Source: Chitinophaga flava
GTDB taxonomy: Bacteria > Bacteroidota > Bacteroidia > Chitinophagales > Chitinophagaceae
Direction: 5' to 3'
Assembly (NCBI RefSeq): GCF_003308995.1
Contig: NZ_QFFJ01000002.1
Location: 3,100,001-3,164,000 of the forward strand
Length of the DNA stretch: 64,000 bases
Positions 26,401 through 35,841 of this stretch are shown one piece after another. Under the pieces are notes generated by a model that saw only the letters and a program-made list of their open reading frames with translations, was not told the origin of the DNA and searched no databases. Made by a program: the position numbers and the translations under genes. Position 1 is the first letter of the stretch, and each line of letters starts with the position of its first letter.

Positions 26401-29400
26401 AGCCAGTTTCCGGAGGGTAGTATAGCCTACAATATGCAGGCTGCCTATGTATTGGAAGGGCCATTGGATCGTGATGCACTGGCGGCCTCATTCAATACAT
26501 TGATAACACGTCATGAATCACTGCGGACGACATTCAGAGAAGATGAACAGGGTGATATAAAACAATTTATCCATTCCCCGCAGGAGACCGGATTTAAGCT
26601 GATATACCATGACATCCGGAATGAGCATGAGCCGGAAGTAGTGGTAAAAGAACGGGTACATTCGGTATTTACTAAATTATTTGACTTTACAGCCTGCCCA
26701 TTGATCCGGGCTGAGTTATATCAGTTGGGCGATAACAAATGGATATTGGCTTATGTGATACATCACATTATCAGTGATGCCTGGTCCATGGATATCTTTA
26801 CCAATGAGCTATTCCGGCTTTATGATGCATATTCCGGGGGGGAAGTGAATCCATTGGCGCCCTTACACATCCAATATAAAGACTATGCCGCCTGGCAGCA
26901 GGAGCAATTAAAGGGGGAATCGTTGGAGGATCATAAAACATACTGGTTAAAACAGTTTGAAGGTGAATTACCTGTATTGGAGTTGCCATGCGATCAGGTA
27001 CGCCCGGCGATAAAAACGTATAACGGTGCAATAATAGAAAAACCTGTTAATCACCGGTTAAGTGATGGCATGAAATTACTGATCAAGGATCAGGGCTGCA
27101 CTTTGTTTATGGGGTTAATGGCAGTCACTAATGTTTTATTTTACCGGTATACTCATCAGGAAGATATTATTATAGGCACTCCCGTAATGGGAAGGGATCA
27201 CATTGATTTGGAAGATCAGATCGGATTTTATGTAAACACCCTGGCTTTAAGAATACAGTTTAGCGGGAAAAACAGCTATAGGGAATTATTGGAAAATGTT
27301 AAAAAGGTATCATTAGGAGCATATGAACACCAGATATATCCGTTCGATAAACTGGTTGATGAATTGCATCTTCAACGGGATATAAGCCGGAACCCCCTGT
27401 TTGATGTTCAGGTGCTGGTGCAGAACGCTGAAACCAATCCGGTAATAACAAATCAGTATCCGGTGGAGCTGATAATAAATGAATATAAAGAAGTATCAAA
27501 TACAGGTAGTGTATTTGATTTGGTCATTAATTTTATTGAAAAGAAAGAAGGGTTATATATCAATATAGTATATAACACTGACGTATATAATGAAGGAAAC
27601 ATAACCCAATTGGTGGATCACCTGATACAATTAATGGAAGCTATTGTCGAATCTCCTGATAAGGCAATCAGTCAGTTGGATTTTTTAACCGAAAATGATA
27701 AAGCGCAATTGCTGACAGTATTCAATGATACTGCAGTGGCTTATCCAGATAAAACGTTGGTAGATCTGTTTGAGGAGCAGGTAGTCAAAACGCCTGATAA
27801 TGTGGCGGTGGTATGTGGTGCAAAAACACTGACATACCGTGAATTAAACGAAAAGTCCAATCGGCTGGCCAATTATCTGCGAAAAACCTATGATATACGC
27901 CAGGATGAATTGATAGGGATAATGCTGGAGAGATCTGAGCAATCGCTTATTGCTATAATGGGGATATTGAAATCAGGAGCCGCATACGTACCCATAGATC
28001 CCGAACTGCCTAAGGCAAGAAAATCGTTAATAATCAATGATACGGGAATACAGATACTAATAACGCAAACAGAATACCTGTTCGACCTGGATTATTATCG
28101 GGGAGGTGTTTTTGGAATAGATACCCAGTTGGATATCCTGGATAATACGGCGAACCCAGTCGGAGTTACCATTTCTCCGGAAAGGCTAGCCTATGTAATT
28201 TATACATCAGGATCCTCCGGTGATCCCAAGGGGGTGATGATTGAACATGGTGCGGTTATCAATTCCGTTCAATCGCTGCGAACCATTTTCGAAATGAAGG
28301 AAGGGGAAAGAAGCCTTCAGTTCTCTTCTTTCTCCTTTGATGTGAGCGTTTTCGAAGTTTTTACAGTAATAATTTCAGGCGCATCATTATATATAATCAG
28401 TGAAGAAGAAAAAAAATCTCCATTTTTATTGGAACAATACATTATAAATAACAGGATTGATGTTGCATCTATCCCACCCGCGTATCTGAGGTTACTGGAG
28501 ATTAAAAAAATAAACACACTAAAAAGACTGATAACAGGAGGAGAGTCTGTTACGCCGGAAATTGTGCGTTCTTTTTGTAGTTACGGTACCTATTATAACG
28601 CTTATGGCCCTACGGAGTCCTGTATAGGTGTTGCCATATTTAAGATTGATAAAGGAGAAGATCTGCAAAAGAGTAGTGTTCCGATAGGCAAGCCTATTTC
28701 GAATATGCAATTATACATAGTGGATGACTATATGAACATAGTACCCACTGGTGTAACCGGCGAAATTTGTATAAGTGGTGCCGGATTGGCCCGTGGTTAT
28801 TTAAATAACCCGGAGCTGACAGCGGAGAAATTTGTTCCTCATCCATTTAAGGTGGGCGAAAAGCTATATAAAACGGGCGATCTGGGCAAGTGGTTGAAGG
28901 ATGGTAATATTGAATTTGCAGGGAGAAAGGATGATCAGGTAAAAGTTCGCGGATATAGGATAGAGTTAGGGGAAGTCGTACGTGCATTACAAAGCTACGA
29001 AGTAATTGATGCTGCAGTCGTTATTCTCAGACCCAATAAGCATGGTGAGCAGGAGTTGGTGGCTTATTTGATAAGTAAGGTAGCCTTGAATGTACCGGAT
29101 ATGCAGGCTTACTTAAATGATATTTTGCCTGCTTACATGTTACCGTCACATTTTGTTCAGTTGGATCAATTCCCTATAACATCAACCGATAAAATTGATA
29201 AGAGAAAATTGCCTGATCCGGAAGTCGCTGGACTGCCTACAGGCGTAGAATACCTGGCGCCATCCAATGAAACCGGGTGGAAAATGGCAAAGATATGGGA
29301 AGAAATATTAGGTAAAGAAAAAGTAGGATTGCGCAACAGCTTCTTCGATTTAGGTGGTGATTCCATAAAAATACTGCGGATGACCACCGCATTAAGAAAG

Positions 29401-32400
29401 GAATTGAACCTGGATATCCCCATTACTGATATTTACAAATACAACACCATAGAAAGTATATTATCCCATGTAGTACAGCATAAGGATGAAATTGACGGCA
29501 GGAACAGCAGAATGAGAGAAGAGGAATCCATTGTAAAAGCATCAATAAGTGAATTGAAAGAACGGATTTTGTCATCAGGCAATCTTCCGGACAAAGAGAA
29601 TGTGGAAGATATTTACCCGATGAGTGACATTGAAAAGGGAATGATATATGAATCTCTGTTGAATGAGAGAAATGATATATATCATCAGCAAATGGTGGAA
29701 AGAAAAGTATTAGTCAATTTTGAAATTGAGCGCTTTAAACAGGCAGTGGTGCTATTGACAGATAAGCACTCAATATTAAGAACCAGCTTCAACGTGGACG
29801 ATTATGAAACGGAAGTACAAATTGTTCATAAAAAGATAGCAGTCTCTGTTCAATATAAAGATCTTGCTGATGTAACCCGGGAAAAGCAGGAAACAGTAAT
29901 CCGGGATTTCATGGAAACAGAGAAAGTGAATCATTTCAGGTTTTCTGTAGCTCCATTGTGGAGAATAAATGTATTTAATCTGGGTGCAGATGAAATTGTA
30001 TTTGTAATACAAATGCATCATGCTATTATAGATGGCTGGAGCGATGTCTCATTCAGAGCGGAGCTATATGATCTGTATCTGAAATTAGGTAATGATCCAT
30101 CATACGAACCAGTGAAATTAAAATCTAGCTATAAAGATTTTATCATTCAGCATGAGTTGGACAAAAAGGACGAATTGATAAAACAGTTTTGGCGGGAAGA
30201 GTTGTCGGACTATACACGGCTGGATATATTCGCATCAGGAGAAGAAAGTAAGCACTACACCCAATCTCTGGACAGAGACCAATTAAAAAGACTGGAAAAG
30301 ACGGCTGCCGATCTCAATACTACTGTCAGAATAGTATCGTTAAGTGCATATTTATACATGCTGAAAGTATTTACCCATGATGACGAAATAGTTACCGGTC
30401 TTGTAACAAATACCCGCCCTGATTGCGAAGACAGTGATAGGATACTGGGCTGTTTTTTGAATACTGTTCCGTTGAAGATGGGAATAGATGTTGATGAACC
30501 GTGTGCCGATTTTATAGTCCGCGTTCATAATAAACTGATTGAATTAAAGAATTACGAAAGATTAAGCACCTTTGAAATATCCCAGATACATAAGCAGGAA
30601 TCATATTCGGGCAATCCTTTTTTTGATATGATATTTAATTATGTCGATTATCATATCGGTAAATCAACAACAAAAGATGAGCAATTCAGTCAAAAGGAAG
30701 CTATACTGCCTTCATTTAATATAGATAGCATAGGTCGTACAAATACTTACTTTGATTTTTCTGTAAATGTGACAGACGGTAATTTCTTTATAGAAATATC
30801 GTTGTCACGGCAGTTGAAATCAGGATTTTCACCTGAAAGAATTGCTGCGCTATATTTTAGAATATTGAATTACATCATTCATTCCGGTAAGCAGGCGATT
30901 AACAACCTGGAACTACTGAATGAAACAGAACGGCAGCTGCTGGTGTCGTTTAATAATACAGAGATGGCATACCGGCCGGAAAAGACGGTGGTGGCATTAT
31001 TTGAGGAACAGGCAGCACTAACACCGGATAATATTGCACTGGTTTTTGAAGATAACACATTTACATATCAGGAATTAAATGCGCAATCGAACCAGTTAGC
31101 CCGCTATTTAAGACAGCATTACAATATTCAGGCAGACGATTTAATAGGTATAAAATCAGACCGCAATGAATGGATGGTCATAGCCATGCTGGGCATTTTG
31201 AAATCAGGAGGAGCTTATGTACCGGTGGATACTGAATATCCGCAGGAACGCATTGACTACATTATAGCAGATAGCAAATGCAAATTGGTGATAGATGAAG
31301 TGGAACTGATCCGTTTCCAGGCGGAAAGAAGCGATTATGATGCAACAAAACTGGTATCCATCAACAAACCAACAGATTTGGCCTATGTGATCTATACATC
31401 CGGATCAACAGGGAATCCCAAAGGGGTAATGATTGAACATAGGAATGTTGCAGCCTTTATTGCATGGTGTAAAGAGGAGTTTCATCATTCAGATTTTGAT
31501 GTTGTGTTTGGTGTTACCTCCATCTGCTTTGACCTATCTGTTTTTGAAATTTTTTATCCATTAAGTATTGGAAAAAAATTAAGGTTATTAACTAATGGAT
31601 TATCGATTCCGCAATACCTGGCCACAACAGAAAATGTATTGATCAATACCGTTCCCAGTGTGGTGGGTAGCTTGCTGAGAGAACAGGTTGATCTCAGCGC
31701 TGTGAAGGTATTAAATATGGCAGGAGAGCCGATTCCTCACGGATACCTTACACAGTTGGATAGTGAAAATATAGAGATCAGGAACCTGTACGGCCCGTCG
31801 GAAGATACTACGTATAGTACCATATACAGGATAAAAGATAGTGCCGTTGTTTTAATCGGCCGGCCGGTCGCCAATACGGGCATATACATCCTGAACGAAT
31901 GGCAACAGCAGCTGCCTGTTGGTGTAATCGGCGAAATATGCATAACGGGAGCGGGTTTGGCACGGGGCTATTTGAATAAACCTGCATTAACAGCAGAGCG
32001 ATTTGTCACCAATCCTTTTGTAGAAGGTGAGCGGATGTATAAAACAGGTGACCTGGGACGATGGTTGCCTGATGGTAATATTGAATTGACAGGCAGAAAG
32101 GACAACCAGGTAAAGATCCGGGGATACCGGGTAGAGCTGGGAGAAATTGAACATGTCCTGCAAGGGCACCCGGATATTAATGCTGCCGTTGTGGTATTGA
32201 GAGCTGCTAAACAGGAAGGAAAGGAACTGGTGGCATATATCGCGAGCCAGGCATCATTAAATACTTTCAATATACGCACCTGGTTAAGTAAAACTTTGCC
32301 GGCTTACATGTTGCCAGCCCATTATGTACAATTGGATGAGCTGCCATTACTGCCCAATGGTAAAGTAGATAAAAGGAATTTGCCGGATCCTGCCGCGCTA

Positions 32401-35400
32401 GGCCTGGAAACAGGTATTGCATATGTATCCCCTCGTAATGAGATAGAAGAAAAGCTGGTATTGATCTGGCAAAAACTATTAAACAAAGACAGCATAGGGG
32501 TCATGGATAATTTCTTTAATCTTGGTGGCCATAGTTTAATAGCAACCCGCCTGGTAAGTCAGTTGCATAGAGCCTTTGACATTGACATCAGTTTAAAGGA
32601 GATATTTGGCGGATTAGTATTGGAAGATCAGGCCCGGTTAATTGCACATGCCCGGAAAACACCTTTTAATGCTATCACTCCTGTAGTACAGCAATTACAT
32701 TATCCTCTATCCCCCTCTCAGCTCCGGTTACTGGCAATAAGCCAGTTCCAGGAAGGTAATATTGCCTATAATATGCCGGTAGCATATATGTTGGAAGGAA
32801 CATTGGATCGTGTTGCATTAGCAGATTCTTTTAATGCTTTGATAGCGCGTCACGAAATCCTGCGGACGGTATTTAGGGAAGATGAGCAGGGAGAAGTAAA
32901 ACAATTTATTCTTTCACCGGAGGAAGCAGGAATCGGACTCTCATATCAGGATGTACGCCATGAAAAGGAACCGGAAATAGTTGTGAAAGAACTGGCGCAG
33001 TCAGTATTTCTGGAGCCTTTTGATCTGGCAGCGGGACCTCTGATACGTGCAGGGCTATACCAGGTAGCCGATACTCGTTGGGTATTTATTTATGTGGTAC
33101 ATCATATCATTAGTGATGATTGGTCGATGGGGATATTGCATAAAGAAATGTTTGCATTATACGATGCCCGTATCCGGGGCAAAGAAGCCACTTTATTTCC
33201 GCTGCGTATTCAATACAAGGATTATGTGGCCTGGCAGCAGGGGCAGTTAAGCGGGGATTCGTTAGCCGCTCATAGAGCCTATTGGCTGAAACAATTTGAA
33301 GGGGAACTGCCTGTACTGGCATTACAACCCGATAAAATACGGCCCGCCATAAAAACATATTCCGGAGATGTAGTTAATAGGATAATTAATCCGGAACTGT
33401 GTGCGAAAGTGAAAGCGCTGAATGAAGAACAGGACGCGACTTTATTTATGGGCTTGTTAGCGGTGGTAAATACATTATTGTACAGGTATACAGGACAGGA
33501 AGATATTATTTTTGGTATCCCGATTGCCGGCAGAGAACATGCGGACCTGGAAGGTCAGGTGGGATTGTATTTAAATACATTGGCATTAAGGATGCAGTTT
33601 GACGGAGAAAATAGTTTTAAACAACTATTGACGAATGTAAAAGAGGTAACTCTCGGGGCTTATGAACACCAGGTGTATCCGTTTAATGAATTGGTGGATG
33701 CGCTGGATCTTCAATGGGAAATGAGTCGTAATGCCTTATTTGATGTGATGGTGGTGTTGCAGAATGCCACACAAAATAGTAATGAAGAACAGACCGCAGG
33801 CGAAATAAAAGTCAGTAGGTTTGATGTGGGAGAAAGCCGGCGCAGCAAGTTTGATCTGATTTTCGAATTTGTTGAAATCGGAGATGCATTAAAAGTAAGT
33901 ATAGGATATAACAGTAATGTATATACGAGAGAAACGATATTAAGGTTGTCGGACCACCTGGAGTACTTATTGGAGAGTATTACATCACAACCGTTAATAC
34001 CAGTGCGTCAATTGGCTTATCTGAGTTTAGCCGGGCAACAACAGTTGCTGGTTTCATTTAATGATACAGCGGTGGCATATCCGCGGGAAAAGACGGTTGT
34101 CTCATTATTTGAAGAGCAAGTAAAGAAAACACCTGGTAAAATCGCCCTGGTATTTGAAGAAACAACGCTTACCTATAAAGAACTGAATGAAAGGGCCAAT
34201 CAGTTAGCCGCTTATTTGCGGAATCATTATAAAATTCAACAGGATGATTTAGTTGCAATAAAACTGGATCGTAGTGAATGGATGATTATATCCATACTCG
34301 GAGTACTGAAATCAGGCGCTGCTTATGTTCCGATAGAACCCGAATATCCGCAGGATCGTATTGATTATATGTTGTCTGACAGCCAGTGCAGCGTATTGAT
34401 AGATGAGCCGGAATTAGCAGTTTTCCGGAAAGAAAGTGAAAATTATGCCGGTATCCAGCTGCATTCAATTAACCTGCCGGATGATTTGATTTATGTAATG
34501 TATACTTCGGGTTCCACCGGTAAACCTAAAGGAGTGATGGTAACGCATCGTAATGTAGTGCGCTTAACCAAAATGCCTGACTATATATCGTTAACCGGTA
34601 ATGAAGTGCTGTTGTCTACAGGAGCATTTTCATTTGATGCAACAACCTTTGAATACTGGAGTATGTTATTGAACGGCGGAACGCTGATACTATGCCGTAA
34701 AGAAGTGTTGTTGGATGAAGGTAGTCTTGCAGAAGAGATACTGAAAAGGGGAGTGGATACGATGTGGTTCACAGCAGGTTGGTTGAATCAATTAGTTGAT
34801 AGAAACATCTCACTCTTCAGTGGACTAAAAACTATTCTGGCCGGAGGAGAAAAATTATCAGCATTTCATATTAATGTATTACGTCATCAATATCCTGATG
34901 TAAGGATCGTGAATGGCTATGGTCCAACAGAAAATACGACTTTTTCTCTCACCTATCAGATAAATGGGGCCTCAGAAAGCATTCCCGTGGGTAAACCCAT
35001 TAATAACAGTACGGCCTACATAATTGATTCCGGGCAACAGCTGTGCGGAATTGGTGTGGTAGGGGAGATCTGTGTGGGTGGAGACGGCCTGGCCCGTGGT
35101 TATTTAAACAATCCTGATCTGACAGCAGAAAAATTTGTGTACCATCCATTCAGGGAAGGAGAGAGAATTTATAAGACCGGTGATCTTGGCAGATGGTTAC
35201 CAGATGGTAATATAGAGTATCTCGGTAGAAAGGATGACCAGGTAAAGATCCGCGGGTTCCGCATAGAGTTGGGAGAAATAGAACATGCCCTGCAGGATCA
35301 CCCGGTTATTGATGCTGCCATTGTGATATTAAAATCTAACATACTGGTGGCATATATAGTGAGCCATGAGCCGTTAAATATATCCATTATACGGGCCCAT

Positions 35401-35838
35401 TTAAGCAAAACTTTACCGGCTTACATGTTACCGGCCGACTATGTGCAATTAGATGAGTTGCCGTTAACATCCAATGGTAAGGTAGATAAAAAGAGTCTGC
35501 CCGACCCCGCCGGATTACATATGGAAACAGGCGTTGCATATGTGGCTCCCCGTAATGAAACCGAAGAAAAATTGGTGTTGATCTGGCAAACATTATTAGG
35601 AAAAAACAAAATAGGGATTATGGATAATTTCTTCGAATCAGGTGGAAATAGTTTAAAAGCAATGGCTCTTTCCGCCTCGATTCACCAGGCATTTAACGTG
35701 AAATTAAAATTGATAGATATGTTTAGTGCAGGGACAATAGAAAATATAAGCAAGGATATTATAAGAGAACTATGGATCAGGAAAAGTAAAGAACAGGATG
35801 GTGATCATTTATTATCAGATCAACACTTTATACTTTAA
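20431..35838 (+). CDS. Five-module non-ribosomal peptide synthetase
   Basis: A 5135-residue NRPS. Domains by approximate residue: TubC docking 6-58; C-terminal half of a condensation domain 80-345, lacking HHxxxDG; A1 354-830; T1 (Ser878); C2 933-1380 (HHIISDG at 1067); A2 1400-1868; T2 (Ser1922); C3 1975-2420 (HHIISDA at 2111); A3 2442-2929; T3 (GGDS, Ser2978); C4 3060-3500 (HHAIIDG at 3196); A4 3517-3985; T4 (Ser4035); C5 4088-4540 (HHIISDD at 4224); A5 4555-5024; T5 (Ser5074), then a short tail. Hand-aligned specificity codes: A1 DLTKIGEVGK (Asn-like), A2 DILQLGVIWK (Gly-like), A3 DVFSIGAIGK (unassigned), A4 DLFNNALTYK (Ala, as in microcystin McyA), A5 DAFWLGGTFK (Val-like). There are no epimerisation, methylation or thioesterase domains. 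C4 starts Y-P-M-S-D-I-E-K-G-M and is unlike the other C domains. The next NRPS starts three bases after the stop. Confidence 0.95.
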   Translation: MIINTMKEFLSILRKHNIHLKLEEGGLSVNYPDGEVNETLLNEVRIRETALINYLSSLNDDVYLNIPGTREQLNKESLINHKAYWLKQFEGELPVLELPVDKVRPAIKTHHGGTIHRVISPAISSRIKAVCKQQDTTLLIGLLAVINTLLHRYTNQEDIIIGIPAAGSEHIDVAEQIGLYLNILALRTQFTGDDTYKQLLANVRRITSAAYEHQVYPFNELVDALNIKPDMSRNALFDVMVTLRHATAGNSNKEEISDNVKINGLKEENRNYRFDLTFNFIETEETLEVCIEYNSDIYVRETIVRLSDHLEQLLEAIVTNPSKPIRQLNYLSAAEQYQLSVVFNDTATCPQDKTVIALFEEQVERIPGNTAVVFEGKILTYSELNASANQLAAYLKNHYNIQPDDLIGIKLKRSEWMIISIIGVLKSGGAYVPIDWEYPKERIDYMLEDSSCKVLIDEEELMEFFREAHDYSKENSASQYKPDDLAYVIYTSGSTGFPKGCAITNNNLSNYIQWANSYYFKASHKANFGLFTSFSFDLTVTSIFCPLTGGGELFVYGQHTEITTILSHIFSGESAINCIKLTPSHINLLKYANLHSSAVLCAIVGGEEVTAEQVSILKRIHPFIRIYNEYGPTETTVGCIVKELEENVPILIGKPISQTSIWILDKSYELCPIGIPGEIYIGGSGVARGYHNRPALTAEKFVANPFKEGERMYKTGDVGQWLPDGDIKFGGRKDDQVKIRGHRIELGEIESTLQGHPEISAATVLVRHNTENEKELLAYVVCRKGLNVTDIRKYLSEQLPAYMLPGRYIELAELPLTTNGKIDKKRLPDIAGTGLETGVTYVAPRNETEERLVTIWQEVLDEERIGVKDNFFDRGGHSLNVTRLTSLIYKTFEVRIGFDELFETVILEDQALLISEARKTPFVAISPVVQQDHYALSSSQQRLWVVSQLKDGSIAYNISAAYRLEGALDDAAFVKAFNTLVERHEMLRTIFKEDEQGEVKQFILSSKEAGAGLIYHDLRHKTDPETTANEWVQSMFVEPFDLATGPLIRAGLYQVGDNKWIFTYTIHHIISDGWSAEILVKELFTLYNAYGEGRENPLAPLRIQYKDYAAWQQEQLKGESYKAHKTYWLKQFEGDLPVLELPGDKIRPAIKTYNGETVYRIIDPEISGQIKVLCEEQGATLFMGLLAAINILLYRYTNQCDIILGIPIAGREHVDVEGQIGLYLNTLGLRTKFKGEDSYRHLLANVKETNLGAYEHQMYPFDELLDALRLRWDTSRSALFDVMVILQHPITGNSNDDRTSGGIKTTRLRGGESRSSKFDLTFDFVETGEALEVSIAYNSDIYVKETIIRMANHLEQLLRVIGKQPSIPVQQLIYLSAAEQHQLLISFNDTAKIYPQEKTLVTLFEEQVYKNPDTVALVAGGNTFTYKTLNERSNQLGHYLRDRYKIKTGDLAGIRLERNEWMIIAILGILKAGGAYVPIDPEYPQERIDYILEDSKCKVVIDAEELNKFSKEENRYHNGDLTSVIKPDDLVYVIYTSGSTGKPKGVMIEHRNVTSFLENFSSKFFLQPGMVFGATTNYTFDISVLELLGTLICGQQLFLLEGTDPLEILRDITDHNINALQLTPSRLNQLLETGSDSINTLKQLKVLLVGGEPLTQRNYERLKRLTTTHVINVYGPTETTIWSSCSALHTSTSLSIGTPLLNENIFITDHQHQLCPIGVVGEICIAGDGLSRGYFNKPELTSEKFVANPFKPGERMYKTGDLGKWLPDGSIEFIGRKDNQVKVRGHRIELGEIENALQSHEGIDGAVVVAKSDQNGDKELIAYLVCKDVLNIPDLRSHLSKSLPAYMLPGHYVALAALPLTVSGKVDRKRLPDHEGSSISTGIAYVAPRNETEEKLVSIWQEILGREIISIKDDFINLGGHSIMATRLVSKIYKTFEVSIGLSTLFTTLVLEDQARLILQTRKTSFMAIPAIAGKPHYALSFSQRRLWVISQFPEGSIAYNMQAAYVLEGPLDRDALAASFNTLITRHESLRTTFREDEQGDIKQFIHSPQETGFKLIYHDIRNEHEPEVVVKERVHSVFTKLFDFTACPLIRAELYQLGDNKWILAYVIHHIISDAWSMDIFTNELFRLYDAYSGGEVNPLAPLHIQYKDYAAWQQEQLKGESLEDHKTYWLKQFEGELPVLELPCDQVRPAIKTYNGAIIEKPVNHRLSDGMKLLIKDQGCTLFMGLMAVTNVLFYRYTHQEDIIIGTPVMGRDHIDLEDQIGFYVNTLALRIQFSGKNSYRELLENVKKVSLGAYEHQIYPFDKLVDELHLQRDISRNPLFDVQVLVQNAETNPVITNQYPVELIINEYKEVSNTGSVFDLVINFIEKKEGLYINIVYNTDVYNEGNITQLVDHLIQLMEAIVESPDKAISQLDFLTENDKAQLLTVFNDTAVAYPDKTLVDLFEEQVVKTPDNVAVVCGAKTLTYRELNEKSNRLANYLRKTYDIRQDELIGIMLERSEQSLIAIMGILKSGAAYVPIDPELPKARKSLIINDTGIQILITQTEYLFDLDYYRGGVFGIDTQLDILDNTANPVGVTISPERLAYVIYTSGSSGDPKGVMIEHGAVINSVQSLRTIFEMKEGERSLQFSSFSFDVSVFEVFTVIISGASLYIISEEEKKSPFLLEQYIINNRIDVASIPPAYLRLLEIKKINTLKRLITGGESVTPEIVRSFCSYGTYYNAYGPTESCIGVAIFKIDKGEDLQKSSVPIGKPISNMQLYIVDDYMNIVPTGVTGEICISGAGLARGYLNNPELTAEKFVPHPFKVGEKLYKTGDLGKWLKDGNIEFAGRKDDQVKVRGYRIELGEVVRALQSYEVIDAAVVILRPNKHGEQELVAYLISKVALNVPDMQAYLNDILPAYMLPSHFVQLDQFPITSTDKIDKRKLPDPEVAGLPTGVEYLAPSNETGWKMAKIWEEILGKEKVGLRNSFFDLGGDSIKILRMTTALRKELNLDIPITDIYKYNTIESILSHVVQHKDEIDGRNSRMREEESIVKASISELKERILSSGNLPDKENVEDIYPMSDIEKGMIYESLLNERNDIYHQQMVERKVLVNFEIERFKQAVVLLTDKHSILRTSFNVDDYETEVQIVHKKIAVSVQYKDLADVTREKQETVIRDFMETEKVNHFRFSVAPLWRINVFNLGADEIVFVIQMHHAIIDGWSDVSFRAELYDLYLKLGNDPSYEPVKLKSSYKDFIIQHELDKKDELIKQFWREELSDYTRLDIFASGEESKHYTQSLDRDQLKRLEKTAADLNTTVRIVSLSAYLYMLKVFTHDDEIVTGLVTNTRPDCEDSDRILGCFLNTVPLKMGIDVDEPCADFIVRVHNKLIELKNYERLSTFEISQIHKQESYSGNPFFDMIFNYVDYHIGKSTTKDEQFSQKEAILPSFNIDSIGRTNTYFDFSVNVTDGNFFIEISLSRQLKSGFSPERIAALYFRILNYIIHSGKQAINNLELLNETERQLLVSFNNTEMAYRPEKTVVALFEEQAALTPDNIALVFEDNTFTYQELNAQSNQLARYLRQHYNIQADDLIGIKSDRNEWMVIAMLGILKSGGAYVPVDTEYPQERIDYIIADSKCKLVIDEVELIRFQAERSDYDATKLVSINKPTDLAYVIYTSGSTGNPKGVMIEHRNVAAFIAWCKEEFHHSDFDVVFGVTSICFDLSVFEIFYPLSIGKKLRLLTNGLSIPQYLATTENVLINTVPSVVGSLLREQVDLSAVKVLNMAGEPIPHGYLTQLDSENIEIRNLYGPSEDTTYSTIYRIKDSAVVLIGRPVANTGIYILNEWQQQLPVGVIGEICITGAGLARGYLNKPALTAERFVTNPFVEGERMYKTGDLGRWLPDGNIELTGRKDNQVKIRGYRVELGEIEHVLQGHPDINAAVVVLRAAKQEGKELVAYIASQASLNTFNIRTWLSKTLPAYMLPAHYVQLDELPLLPNGKVDKRNLPDPAALGLETGIAYVSPRNEIEEKLVLIWQKLLNKDSIGVMDNFFNLGGHSLIATRLVSQLHRAFDIDISLKEIFGGLVLEDQARLIAHARKTPFNAITPVVQQLHYPLSPSQLRLLAISQFQEGNIAYNMPVAYMLEGTLDRVALADSFNALIARHEILRTVFREDEQGEVKQFILSPEEAGIGLSYQDVRHEKEPEIVVKELAQSVFLEPFDLAAGPLIRAGLYQVADTRWVFIYVVHHIISDDWSMGILHKEMFALYDARIRGKEATLFPLRIQYKDYVAWQQGQLSGDSLAAHRAYWLKQFEGELPVLALQPDKIRPAIKTYSGDVVNRIINPELCAKVKALNEEQDATLFMGLLAVVNTLLYRYTGQEDIIFGIPIAGREHADLEGQVGLYLNTLALRMQFDGENSFKQLLTNVKEVTLGAYEHQVYPFNELVDALDLQWEMSRNALFDVMVVLQNATQNSNEEQTAGEIKVSRFDVGESRRSKFDLIFEFVEIGDALKVSIGYNSNVYTRETILRLSDHLEYLLESITSQPLIPVRQLAYLSLAGQQQLLVSFNDTAVAYPREKTVVSLFEEQVKKTPGKIALVFEETTLTYKELNERANQLAAYLRNHYKIQQDDLVAIKLDRSEWMIISILGVLKSGAAYVPIEPEYPQDRIDYMLSDSQCSVLIDEPELAVFRKESENYAGIQLHSINLPDDLIYVMYTSGSTGKPKGVMVTHRNVVRLTKMPDYISLTGNEVLLSTGAFSFDATTFEYWSMLLNGGTLILCRKEVLLDEGSLAEEILKRGVDTMWFTAGWLNQLVDRNISLFSGLKTILAGGEKLSAFHINVLRHQYPDVRIVNGYGPTENTTFSLTYQINGASESIPVGKPINNSTAYIIDSGQQLCGIGVVGEICVGGDGLARGYLNNPDLTAEKFVYHPFREGERIYKTGDLGRWLPDGNIEYLGRKDDQVKIRGFRIELGEIEHALQDHPVIDAAIVILKSNILVAYIVSHEPLNISIIRAHLSKTLPAYMLPADYVQLDELPLTSNGKVDKKSLPDPAGLHMETGVAYVAPRNETEEKLVLIWQTLLGKNKIGIMDNFFESGGNSLKAMALSASIHQAFNVKLKLIDMFSAGTIENISKDIIRELWIRKSKEQDGDHLLSDQHFIL

Positions 35839-35841
35839 ATT

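Noticed and set aside
29600..30960. Epimerisation or dual C/E domain after module 3
   Set aside because: Despite the GGDS carrier, the domain has a normal HHxxxDG and leads into an A domain. The dual-domain HHxxxxGD at its N terminus is not seen, so it is kept as a divergent C domain.
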